From assembly GCF_041346925.1 (NCBI RefSeq), contig NZ_CP166840.1, positions 3,467,001 to 3,531,000 of the forward strand: 64,000 nt of DNA. Reading direction: 5' to 3'. The stretch is from Agaribacterium sp. ZY112 (GTDB lineage: Bacteria > Pseudomonadota > Gammaproteobacteria > Pseudomonadales > Cellvibrionaceae). Numbering within the stretch: the stretch's first letter is position 1; every line of letters starts with the position of its first letter. This document shows positions 1 to 9,100 of the stretch, piece after piece. The notes under the pieces are model-generated. The model saw only the letters and a list, made by a program, of their open reading frames with translations, had not been told where the DNA came from and made no database searches. The translations under genes were made by a program, and so were the position numbers.

Positions 1-1087
1 TCTGCATTCTTATGTCAGACTTGGGCATATGGACTCGCCCCAATTCAATTGCTGCGGTAACAGGCATCGCGGGGAATACATGTAAAACGCAATCATTGCC
101 GTGCTTTTTCTTGATCTCATCAAGTAATAACCTCAGCCTCTCGCGCAGATCCTTAAGGTGACTTTCGGTGCAAATCAAATCTCTATTTGGAACCGCCACT
201 GTCAAACACCAAATAGAAACTTTGCGCCCCAACACGTTATAAATTCGATCATTTGAAATTGATGCGCTCAGAGAAATATTAAGCGCTACCGTTTTAGATT
301 CATCGCTAGGAGGAATAACATCAAGAATCAATGGGCTGGCACTGGGCTTCCATTTCCATGTTTGGGGTTCGCGGTGCCTCTGAAACAATTTAACGTCAGG
401 AATATCAGTCAAAAGGCTACCGAACTTGATTAGCAGTGGTTGAGGCGCTAGTGCAAAAACTGACAAATGCTTACATCGCCCTGACTGCAACTCTGGTCGT
501 ACTAAACTGCCGAAACTCTTTTCTAAGCTCTGCGATTCGATTAACCAATAGTTTTCTTCGTCGTCCGAAAACTGACTATTCTTAAGGCTTAATTCGATGG
601 GGGTTTTACTTGAGGGGTAGTGATCAGGCATCATCGCTAAGGCTGCGTCATTAAAGTTTAGCGCCGTACCATGCTCACCGATATTTGCGCCGAACAATAC
701 CACTTGTGACTGTTTGCACTCATCTATTGATGTTACAAGCTCAACCCTCTGCTCGTGTGACTTCTTCATCGTCATCAAAGTATCAACTGAAAACACATCA
801 CCTTTTTTGTCGTTATCGATTAACGTATGACAGCCGTGACAAACCAGCATCAAGTTATCAATACTATTTATCTGAGAAGCATCTATCCCCTCATTTCCTC
901 TTGGCCCATCATCACTAAAAGACCATATATGCGCTTTCTGGGCTATGTTTGCCTCAATGTTCGTCGCCTCATTACGCCAGAGCACCTTGTTACAACCACT
1001 AAATTCACAACGCCCCGCAGCCACACCCCACAACATACTTTGTGTAGTCTGCTTAATCCCTCGGGCTGGCTTAGCAGCTAAACGCAT
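1..1087 (-). CDS. cap5: CBASS effector, HNH endonuclease with SAVED domain (Cap5-like), partial
   Basis: Reading the minus strand from ATG 1087 gives 362 codons with no stop before the window edge, so the C-terminus is missing. Residues 1-110 form an HNH nuclease: Cys27 and Cys32, then AHIWS with His53, then CHGCH at 83-87. From about residue 200 it matches the SAVED domain: VFALAPQPLLIKFGSLL, FQRHREPQTWKW and HVFPAMPVTAAIELGR near the end. Cap5 proteins bind a cyclic oligonucleotide made by a CD-NTase during phage infection and then degrade DNA. The start has a good ribosome site (GAGG, 7 nt upstream) and lies 12 nt after the previous gene, so they are co-transcribed. No CD-NTase is visible; it would have to lie beyond base 1. 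About 30-40 residues are probably lacking. The family call is firm; membership of a complete CBASS is inferred. Confidence 0.9.
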   Translation of the reverse strand, partial: MRLAAKPARGIKQTTQSMLWGVAAGRCEFSGCNKVLWRNEATNIEANIAQKAHIWSFSDDGPRGNEGIDASQINSIDNLMLVCHGCHTLIDNDKKGDVFSVDTLMTMKKSHEQRVELVTSIDECKQSQVVLFGANIGEHGTALNFNDAALAMMPDHYPSSKTPIELSLKNSQFSDDEENYWLIESQSLEKSFGSLVRPELQSGRCKHLSVFALAPQPLLIKFGSLLTDIPDVKLFQRHREPQTWKWKPSASPLILDVIPPSDESKTVALNISLSASISNDRIYNVLGRKVSIWCLTVAVPNRDLICTESHLKDLRERLRLLLDEIKKKHGNDCVLHVFPAMPVTAAIELGRVHMPKSDIRMQ

Positions 1088-1099
1088 CTTCATTCCTCG

Positions 1100-1468
1100 C
1101 TACAACTTGCCAATCAATGGAAGTGAACGAGGCGTAACGGCGTCAGCCAGCAAATGACTTATATAAGCCCCACCTACAATTAACCCAGCGGCACGTGCTA
1201 AACGCCCTACTTCTGTCTGCGGTTTCATATCCCATACCTGCTTTACGCCATAGCCCACCCCTGTAAGAAAAAGACAACCATGAAAGAATTGCCGATGATG
1301 AGGGTTATTCGCAGGTTCAATCACATCAGGCAACTTCCCAAGCAAGGCCCCGCATGCCAATGCGACTAATGGATGATGTAAAACTGTTCGATTTTCTTCT
1401 TTGTCAGCAGTCATCACAGCCAGGGCGGTAAGACCGCCAATAAGCTGGTGTGTAGGGCCATTAGCCAT
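1100..1468 (-). CDS. DUF457/YdjM-like small membrane protein (putative metal-dependent hydrolase)
   Basis: This is a 122-residue protein with His/Asp-rich conserved spots (GPTHQ at the N-terminus, KLPDVIEP then NPHHRQFFHG in the middle, SHLLADAVTP near the end) and several short hydrophobic helices. The pattern matches the YdjM/DUF457 group, often labelled inner-membrane metal-dependent hydrolases, whose reaction is unknown. It sits in one transcription unit between the small basic protein (1 nt upstream) and the Cap5-like effector (12 nt downstream). That packing suggests a role in the same defence operon, but this is inference from position only. Confidence 0.7.
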   Translation of the reverse strand: MANGPTHQLIGGLTALAVMTADKEENRTVLHHPLVALACGALLGKLPDVIEPANNPHHRQFFHGCLFLTGVGYGVKQVWDMKPQTEVGRLARAAGLIVGGAYISHLLADAVTPRSLPLIGKL

Positions 1469-1469
1469 A

Positions 1470-1643
1470 CTATTTCTCCTTCCTTACGCCCTTAAAGGGG
1501 CTTTTACTTGATGTCTTCACATCCATAAACCGGCCGGTATTCGCATCACGCTTAACGTAATGACCTGACGGTGTTTTAGTTTGAGAGCGATCTCGGACGG
1601 CACCTTTACGGTGGCCATCACCTGTTGGGGGGTTAGTAGCCAT
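1470..1643 (-). CDS. Small basic protein of the CBASS operon, unknown function
   Basis: A 57-residue, Gly/Lys/Arg-rich protein beginning MATNPPTGDGHRKGAVRDRS and ending PFKGVRKEK. I chose the ATG at 1643 rather than the in-frame ATG at 1658 because a GAGG ribosome site lies about 10 nt before 1643 and nothing comparable precedes 1658. It has no membrane segment or recognisable domain and looks largely unstructured. I recall similar short proteins from other bacterial genomes only as hypothetical proteins. It is the first gene of the minus-strand operon, 1 nt before the YdjM-like gene. No function is assigned. Confidence 0.65.
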   Translation of the reverse strand: MATNPPTGDGHRKGAVRDRSQTKTPSGHYVKRDANTGRFMDVKTSSKSPFKGVRKEK

Positions 1644-1658
1644 GACTTTTATCCTCAT

Positions 1659-1817
1659 TCAAAACAGAACACTTAAAACCATACAGACCCACTACAGCGA
1701 TCTTTAATGCAGCATACCATCATCTTTTTGATTATGACAACAGTCTTATTTGAATGCATGCGCGAATCCAAGGTATCATCCACCTCAAAGAAGAATTATC
1801 GCTAAGGGGAACAATGG
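1659..1817. promoter_or_regulatory. Divergent promoter region between the CBASS-type operon and the capW/hsd operon
   Basis: The 160 nt between the two divergent start codons must carry promoters for both defence units. The ribosome site of the rightward gene (AGGGGA, 1805-1810) is clear. WYL regulators of the CapW/BrxR type usually bind an inverted repeat in such a gap; I did not find a convincing long palindrome here, so no operator is called. Confidence 0.5.
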
Positions 1818-2693
1818 GTGGACAAAATAAGTCAGCCAAAACAAGAGCGCCTTGCTCATATAGATTTCAGGCTTTATTTCCTAGGTAACGTGGGCAGGCT
1901 CGACCTAATGGCACGCTTTGGTATTGCGGAAGCCGCCGCCACTCGGGATTTGACAGACTATAAAAAAAGAGCCGAACAGAACCTAGAATACGATACGAAA
2001 GCAAAGCTCTATAAAACGACTGAAGCATTCAAACCACTATTCGACTACCGCGCCGACCAAATATTGTCAGCACTATCGAAAGGGTTCGGTGGGGATATTG
2101 TGAACAACCCCAAGCCTTATGTTCCTTGTGAGACGCCTTCACAGCTCAATAAGCCTGATGTTGATGTCCTCGCTCGGCTTTCTAGAGCGATCTACAACAA
2201 AGAAGCCCTTGCTATTCAATACCGTTCGGTGAGAAGCGGATATACCGAGCGCGAGATCGTACCCTTCTGTTTAGTGGATAACGGCTTAAGGTGGCATGTA
2301 AGAGCCTTCGACCGCCGCCGTGAGCAGTTTATGGATTTAGTGATTACACGAATAAGCAACCCAGCCGCCCCGCAGCAACTCACACCTAGCGAACACGAAT
2401 CTAAAGATTTAGATATCCAATGGAACCGCATTGTCGAGCTTGAAATAATTGCCCACCCAAACCTCGAACACAAAGAAACGATTGAGGTCGACTACGGAAT
2501 GCAAGAAGGTGTATTAAACCTGAATATACGCGCTGCTGTAGCGGGATACCTGTTGCGTCGCTGGAATATCGATTGCACAAAAGAAGGCACACTCAAAGGC
2601 GATGAGTACCACTTATGGCTACGTAACCGTCAAGCGCTATATGGTGTAGATAACCTAAAAATCGCACCCGGCATAGACCTACAAGAACTATAA
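1818..2693 (+). CDS. WYL-domain transcriptional regulator, CapW/BrxR type
   Basis: A 291-residue protein with a GTG start (1818) and a strong ribosome site 7 nt upstream. Residues 1-80 form a winged helix-turn-helix (AHIDFRLYFLGNVGRLDLM, then GIAEAAATRDL). Residues 120-182 are the WYL ligand-sensing domain (ALAIQYRSVRSGYTEREIVP and LRWHVRAFDRRREQFMDL). About 205-291 is the C-terminal WCX-like extension. This is the architecture of CapW and BrxR, dimeric repressors that control CBASS, BREX and other defence operons and release DNA on a nucleic-acid signal. It stands 12 nt before hsdM and divergent from the Cap5 operon, so it may control both. The family is clear; the target is inferred. Confidence 0.85.
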   Translation: MDKISQPKQERLAHIDFRLYFLGNVGRLDLMARFGIAEAAATRDLTDYKKRAEQNLEYDTKAKLYKTTEAFKPLFDYRADQILSALSKGFGGDIVNNPKPYVPCETPSQLNKPDVDVLARLSRAIYNKEALAIQYRSVRSGYTEREIVPFCLVDNGLRWHVRAFDRRREQFMDLVITRISNPAAPQQLTPSEHESKDLDIQWNRIVELEIIAHPNLEHKETIEVDYGMQEGVLNLNIRAAVAGYLLRRWNIDCTKEGTLKGDEYHLWLRNRQALYGVDNLKIAPGIDLQEL

Positions 2694-2705
2694 AGAGAAG
2701 AATAA

Positions 2706-4787
2706 ATGAATATCCTACAATACGAATCAAAAATCTGGGCGACAGCTGACTTACTCCGTGGCAGTGGTATCAAAGAATCCGAATGGCCATCATTTATGAT
2801 GCCATTCTTTGCCTTAGTTATGATCGAGAGCCGGCTCATTCGAATGTTTGATGAATTGAAAGCTGAAATAGGCGAAGAAGCATTTAAAGAGATTCAACAA
2901 GAAGATCTCTATGATCTCATCAAAGATAAAGGCCAAGGCTACAACGTCTTCATTTTTGAGAAAAACCAATCGTTATCCGATATTTGTAAAAACGACAAAT
3001 CTTTTGATATCGACTTCGATGCCTACCTTCATGGCTTTGATGGTGAAACGAAAGACCTGCTTGGCGTAGATGCCGTTGAAGGCGAGAAGTTTCTCGATAT
3101 TCGAGGTGTGATAGCCAAACTCAAAGCAAAAAAGGTATTGCTTGGCTATACCAAACTTTGGGCTGAAATTGACCTCAAGCCTTTTAATAACTCTGAGATC
3201 ACCACATTAGAAGAGCATATCAAACGTAAATGGGCTGATATCTCAGCAGAGACAGCTGGGGAGCAGTACACCCCAGATGATGTAATTGCACTTATCAGTG
3301 ATATTGTCGCTTCGAAAATAGAAGAATCCGACAAGCTTCTTAAAATTTATGACTGTACCTGCGGTGGCGGCAATATGTTATTTGGCGTTGAAGATCGCAT
3401 AAATAAAAAGTTTAAGCGTTTAACGCAAACCTATGGGCAAGATTGGAATGACGCGCTCTACGCACTAGCAAAGATCGAAAGTCGTTTTCGCCCTGATTCA
3501 AAAATCGAACATGGCAACACTTTAGTTGACGATAAATTCGACAACGAAGAGTTCGATGTGGTTATTGCTAACCCACCTTATGGAGTGAGCTGGTCTGGTT
3601 ACGCTAAAGACATTCAAAACGACAAAACAGAACGTTTCAAATTCTTACCATCAATCTCTGATGGCCAGTTGCTCTTTATGCAGCACTTAATCTCCAAGCT
3701 GGATTCAAATGGCATAGGTGTTGTTGTTCACAATGGCTCAACACTATTTAGCGGTGATGCTGGCTCAGCTGAAAGCAACATCCGCAAATGGATGTTAGAT
3801 ACTGATATTGTTGAAGCAATAATCCAACTGCCAACAGATGAGTTCTTTAACACCGCTATTTACACATACCTTTGGATACTTAATAAAAACAAACATCCAA
3901 ATCAGAAAAATAGAATAATGATGATTAATGCAGCTGAAAAATTTAGTGCGCTAAATAGAAATAAAGGCTCTAAACGAAAATACATTGACAAAAATCATCG
4001 CTATGAAATAGTCAATACACTTTCATTATATGAAGACTACGAATATTCAAAGATTTTTGATAAAACCTTTTTCTATTTTAACAAGCAGTCAATCACACTT
4101 ACAGATACAGATAAAAGTGGGTTGAGCTTTGAAAGCAATCTTCCTCTTAAAAACAACAAAGCCGGCGAGCTAGAGAGAGTCAAATCTATTAAACTAGAAC
4201 CAACCTCAATTACATGCGGCAGCCTTGAATTATCCAATTTCACCATAACAGAATACGACATCGCTAAATACGCTTCGTTATTAGATTATTATACCGAAGA
4301 GTTAAAAGCACAAATATCGCAAATAGACTATTTAGACCAGCAGCTAATTATTAGTACCGAAGGAGCTCAGTACTATTTTGATGTTAATCAGAATTCTATA
4401 GTTAAAAAACATATGTCTGATAACAAAGAGGGAGTTGAAGAAACGCTTGGATGCGGAAAAATAGTGATTAAGGCTAGCTTCAAAAAAGCAACAAAAAAAC
4501 AACCAAATCGCATAATTATAAGTGTTGAGTTAACACCCAGCTTTCAAAAAGACTTTGAAATAATCCCATACCACGAAGATGAACAAGAAAATTTCTCTGC
4601 GATTGAAGAATTTATGTCGCGATACATTAAAAAGCCATTTAAATATGGAGAGAACACAATTGGTGTTGAACTTAACTTTAATAAGATATTTTACAAGTCC
4701 GAACCCTTGCGATCAGCCACTGAAATATTAAATGAAATTTCTCAGCTAAATGACTCATTAAGCGAACTCGAAAAGAGGATGATTTAA
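2706..4787 (+). CDS. hsdM: Type I restriction-modification DNA methyltransferase subunit
   Basis: A 693-residue N6-adenine methyltransferase. After a helical N-terminal region, the S-adenosylmethionine motif DCTCGGGNMLFG appears near residue 215 and the catalytic NPPYG near 289-293. The C-terminal third is Lys-rich and variable, as expected of the part that contacts HsdS. It is longer than many HsdM proteins (about 500-550 residues). The stop overlaps the hsdS start (TAATG), so translation is coupled. Together with HsdS it methylates host DNA at a bipartite site, and HsdR joins for cleavage. Confidence 0.95.
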   Translation: MNILQYESKIWATADLLRGSGIKESEWPSFMMPFFALVMIESRLIRMFDELKAEIGEEAFKEIQQEDLYDLIKDKGQGYNVFIFEKNQSLSDICKNDKSFDIDFDAYLHGFDGETKDLLGVDAVEGEKFLDIRGVIAKLKAKKVLLGYTKLWAEIDLKPFNNSEITTLEEHIKRKWADISAETAGEQYTPDDVIALISDIVASKIEESDKLLKIYDCTCGGGNMLFGVEDRINKKFKRLTQTYGQDWNDALYALAKIESRFRPDSKIEHGNTLVDDKFDNEEFDVVIANPPYGVSWSGYAKDIQNDKTERFKFLPSISDGQLLFMQHLISKLDSNGIGVVVHNGSTLFSGDAGSAESNIRKWMLDTDIVEAIIQLPTDEFFNTAIYTYLWILNKNKHPNQKNRIMMINAAEKFSALNRNKGSKRKYIDKNHRYEIVNTLSLYEDYEYSKIFDKTFFYFNKQSITLTDTDKSGLSFESNLPLKNNKAGELERVKSIKLEPTSITCGSLELSNFTITEYDIAKYASLLDYYTEELKAQISQIDYLDQQLIISTEGAQYYFDVNQNSIVKKHMSDNKEGVEETLGCGKIVIKASFKKATKKQPNRIIISVELTPSFQKDFEIIPYHEDEQENFSAIEEFMSRYIKKPFKYGENTIGVELNFNKIFYKSEPLRSATEILNEISQLNDSLSELEKRMI

Positions 4788-6127
4788 TGAAAGCTAAAAT
4801 TTTTGGGAGGTATGCATCTTACAAACAATCAGGTGTGGACTGGATTGGCGAAACACCCTCAAACTGGACCCTTACTCGAAACAAAGATATTTTTAAAGAA
4901 CGAGGCAGCTTAAGCAGCACTGGAACTGAAACATTACTTACGGTATCTCATATTACCGGCGTCACCAAAAGATCTGAAAAGAAGGTTAACATGTTTATGG
5001 CTGAAACAATGGAAGGCTATAAACAATGCAAGAAAGGCGACTTAGTAATCAACACTATGTGGGCGTGGATGGGGGCACTTGGTACAACTCAACAAGATGG
5101 TATTTGTAGTCCGGCTTATGGAGTTTATGCCCCTAGGGAAGACATCCCATATAATTCAAAATATTTTGATTATCTGTATAGAATCCCTAACGCTATCTCT
5201 GAGATGACTCGAAATTCCAAGGGAATTGTGTCTTCTAGGTTGCGGCTATACCCTAAAGATTTTTTTCAAATCCAAACAGCACTTCCTAGTTACAAGGAAC
5301 AGTCTGCGATAGCCGACTATCTAGACTCTTTTACTAAAAAAATTGACACCGAAATAAGTTTACTCAATGAAAAGTCTGAAGCTTATGGAAGACTTAAGCA
5401 GCGACTAATAAATGACGCTATTCGATATGGCTTAAATTTGGCCAAACCGATGAAAGCAACTAATGAAGAATGGATTGAAGAAATTCCAGAAGGTTGGAAC
5501 ATAATGAGACTTAAAGATGTTGCCCAAATGGCAACCGGTAATAGTCTCAACGACGAATTGAAACAATTATATTCAGTCAAAGACCCTGAAAGTATTCCCT
5601 ATGTATCTACTAAAGATATAGACTTATTAACATGCTTTTTAAATATTGATAACGGTGTCTACATCCCTAGCACTGAGCACCAATACAGAAAAGCACCTAA
5701 ACATTCAACTTTGTTATGCATTGAAGGTGGTAGTGCGGGTAGAAAAATTAGTTATGTTAAAAGAGAAGTTTGCTACGTCAATAAGCTTTTATGCATTTCA
5801 GGTAACGACAAAGTCAACTCGCTGTTTTTGCATTTTTATATAAGATCCCATTCATTCTCATCACAATTTAAATCCTGTTTAACAGGGTTGAAAGATAACT
5901 TTTGGGGAGTGACAGGGCCTCAAGTTAGTAGATTTAAGCTTGCCGCCCCTCCAATAAAAGAACAAATAGAAATTGCTACTTATCTTGACGATAAAGTTAA
6001 AACAATCGATTCCATTGTTAAGTCTATTACTAGCAAGCTTGAAAAGCTGAAAGAGCTCCGGCTGTCTGTGGTTAGTGAGGTTGTAACTGGAAAAATAAAA
6101 ATAGAGCCCCAGGAGAGCAACCCATGA
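4787..6127 (+). CDS. hsdS: Type I restriction-modification specificity subunit
   Basis: A 446-residue HsdS with the usual two halves. The first target-recognition domain begins YKQSGVDWIGETPSNW, followed by a helical conserved spacer (EQSAIADYLDSF ... LLNEK). The second begins EEWIEEIPEGWNIMRLKDV and ends with the matching spacer KEQIEIATYLDDKVKTIDSI. Both recognition domains look intact, so a bipartite target is expected; the sequence recognised cannot be predicted. It overlaps hsdM by one base and hsdR by four (ATGA). Confidence 0.95.
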   Translation: MKAKIFGRYASYKQSGVDWIGETPSNWTLTRNKDIFKERGSLSSTGTETLLTVSHITGVTKRSEKKVNMFMAETMEGYKQCKKGDLVINTMWAWMGALGTTQQDGICSPAYGVYAPREDIPYNSKYFDYLYRIPNAISEMTRNSKGIVSSRLRLYPKDFFQIQTALPSYKEQSAIADYLDSFTKKIDTEISLLNEKSEAYGRLKQRLINDAIRYGLNLAKPMKATNEEWIEEIPEGWNIMRLKDVAQMATGNSLNDELKQLYSVKDPESIPYVSTKDIDLLTCFLNIDNGVYIPSTEHQYRKAPKHSTLLCIEGGSAGRKISYVKREVCYVNKLLCISGNDKVNSLFLHFYIRSHSFSSQFKSCLTGLKDNFWGVTGPQVSRFKLAAPPIKEQIEIATYLDDKVKTIDSIVKSITSKLEKLKELRLSVVSEVVTGKIKIEPQESNP

Positions 6128-9100
6128 ATGAACTTCACCTGCAAGACAAGTTCTTAATCCCTTTCTTCTGCAATGACCTTGGCTACAATGAGGTCAAAGC
6201 CAATACAGTAACCTGCTCTTTAGTGATAGAGGAAGATCTAGAGGCTTTTATAAGCGAAACTGACCTCAACAAGAAGGCTTACGGCACGCTGCTAAAGAAG
6301 TATAAAGGTGACAACCGCCTACTTCTAAAGGAATTAATCGAGCTGATTCATGAACGAATCGGCAGTAGCCGAAATATGGCATTGTTTATTAATGCGAATA
6401 AGTCCATCACTTTGCAAGGCGTCAAGCTTCATTTATTCTATCCCAGTGATAGTGTGATTCATGGGAACAAGCTGTTTGAACAGAATATCTTTTCTGTTGT
6501 ACAGGAACTACCTTATAAGTTTAAATTTCAGGGCGAGCAAATATTCTCATTTCGCCCGGACATCGTGCTTTTTGTAAATGGTATTTACCTTGGCTATAGC
6601 GAATTAAAAAGCAATTATACTAGTCAAAGTGCCAGTAAAAACGGGCGCGGCAAGGTGATAAAAGACTACTTTGAAGCGGTAAAAGCCTATCATCAGCATA
6701 TCGACAGTAATGATATGTTGAGTGAGAATGAAAAGCTTGCGCTGCGCAAAGACTTCTTAAAGGTCTTCGAAAAAGCTATACATATCACCACAACAGATAT
6801 TGGTGAAACATACGTTATTCGCACCATTGCAGACTATTTTGATGAAATACTCACAACTTGTCGTGAAGGCAAGTTTGACAGAGAAGAGATAGAAAAAAAG
6901 GCGCATAGCGTATTTAAACTATATCCTCTACTTAAACCGGATGCTGATAAAAAGTCCAAGCTAAAAGAGTTATTCAATGCTCTTTATAGTAAGTTCATGG
7001 TTGAGAAAGAAATCCTATACTACAACTTTATTGAACGCGACGTTCACGTCAAAAAAGGCATTAAAGAGGTTAAGAATGAGCCGGGATTCTTAATTTCGCC
7101 GAGGCCAAAACAGAAGTTTGGTACAGATAAAATCATGGCTAAGATTGATGAATTTTTAGACCATGAGCAAGACCCTAATTATTTTGACAATCTCCTTGAA
7201 AAGCAACTAGTTGGTGTTAGTGAGGCTAAAAAAGCAGAGCTTCTCCAAAAGCGTAAAGCCTATTCGAATAACAAAAACGTTTATTCGTTATTAATGCAAT
7301 ATGCAGCAGGCTTTGGTAAGTCAAATATTATCGGTTGGTCGGCACTACAACTAAAAGACCTTCGCCGCCCAGACGAAAATGGCAATATGCAGTACGTGTA
7401 CGACAAGGTCATGATAGTCGTTGACCGATTGCAGCTGCGTAGCCAGATAGACTCACTAATGCTGAACATGAATATTGATAAGCGTTTGGTGGTTGAAGCT
7501 ACAAACAAGAAAACCTTTCAAAATGCTTTAGCATCTGACAACCGAATTGTGATTGTTAACTTACAGAAGTTCGGCGCTGTTAAAGAGATGATGGATGCGA
7601 GTGTTTTAGCAAAGCTTGCCAAAATGCGTATCGTTTTTCTTATCGATGAGATACATCGATCTAACAGCGGTGACCAGCATGAAGAAATGGTCAGTATTTT
7701 TGATGAACTGCAAAGCCCATTTGATGGTGAAGCTTATACTGGAAAGGCGACTAAGAAGAACTTAATTGTCGGTTTCACCGCTACACCGGATGATCACACG
7801 CTGGCACGCTTTGGTGAATTTAGCGGCTATGCAGAAAGCGAAAAGCTGTGGCGGCCATTTGATAGTTTCACCATGAAAGAAGCGATAGAAGATGGCTTCA
7901 TCCTCAACCCGCTTAAAAACATTGTGCCTGTGGCATCTAAAATGCTATTTGATTTGCCTTCAAATCCACTCGAAGGTTTCACGGAGAAGGAATTTAAAGA
8001 TGCGCAGAAAAAGCAGATCTATGAGAACCGAGAACGTATTGACGCAATATCCAAGTATGTTGCCGACCTTCTGGTAAAAGATGTTTACCGCCAAATACGT
8101 GGTACAGGTAAAGCCATGCTTGCCGTATATTCCATTAAATCGGCCATCGCTTACAAGGAAGCCGTCACTAAATATTTTAACGAGTTGGTTAAGCTTCCAA
8201 AATATGAGAAGTATGCAGAGGCTCCAATTCATATTGTCTACTCGAGCAATCAGGACGAGCAAAGTGCTACGGGATTAAACGAAGGCCTATCTGAAGAAAA
8301 AGTATTGGAGAACTTTGCCCTAAAGAAAAATGGCTTAATCATTGTTGTCGCGAAGCTTCAGACAGGGTTTGACGAGAAAAAACTGCATACGCTGTTTTTG
8401 GATAAAGAAATTCGTGGTATTAGCGCCATACAAACGATTTCACGTGTTAACAGAACAGCCAAGTATAAAAACGACTGTAAAATTGTTGATTTCTCTTATA
8501 ACAATGTAAACGTTCAGAACATCAAAGATGCGTTTGAGCATTTCTCTGATGTTGTCGTCAGCGACTTTGATCCTTTCGGAGATAAAAAGGTTCTCGATAT
8601 TCTCCTTACTGAGCTCAACAAGTCTGATACGTACGATAAGTTTTTCAATGTGTTTATGGGAATATATAGGGACCCTGTCAAACGAGATCAGCCGAAGTCA
8701 TACCTTGACTTTGAAAGCAGTCTTAAAAAATACATTGAGGCGAACCCTCAGCGTACTGCAGACACCAAAGCTAAAGCAGCACAATACTTCACCATACTCA
8801 ATCGCATTGAATTTGTAATATCCTTGGATGCCAAATATAGCGAATCAAGCTTTCTATTCTTTTGGCGAAAATTTAACACGCTGTATAACATGCTTCACCG
8901 TAGTGAAGATATTAAGGATCCAATTGAAGTCTATTTTGACAATCAAATCGGTATAGTTGAAGTTGAGGCTGAAGCGACAGTAGCCAAGAAGAAAAAACCA
9001 ACTGAAGTGGCAACAGGCAAACCAGCAGGAGTTGGAGGACAGTACGACATTCTCGATATTATCGCAGCAAGAAACGAACAAGAAGAAAAGATTTCAGAAC

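Noticed and set aside
685..1157. Three rightward open frames over the left edge
   Set aside because: They lie antisense to the HNH-SAVED effector, whose protein matches a known family over its whole length; the rightward products match nothing.
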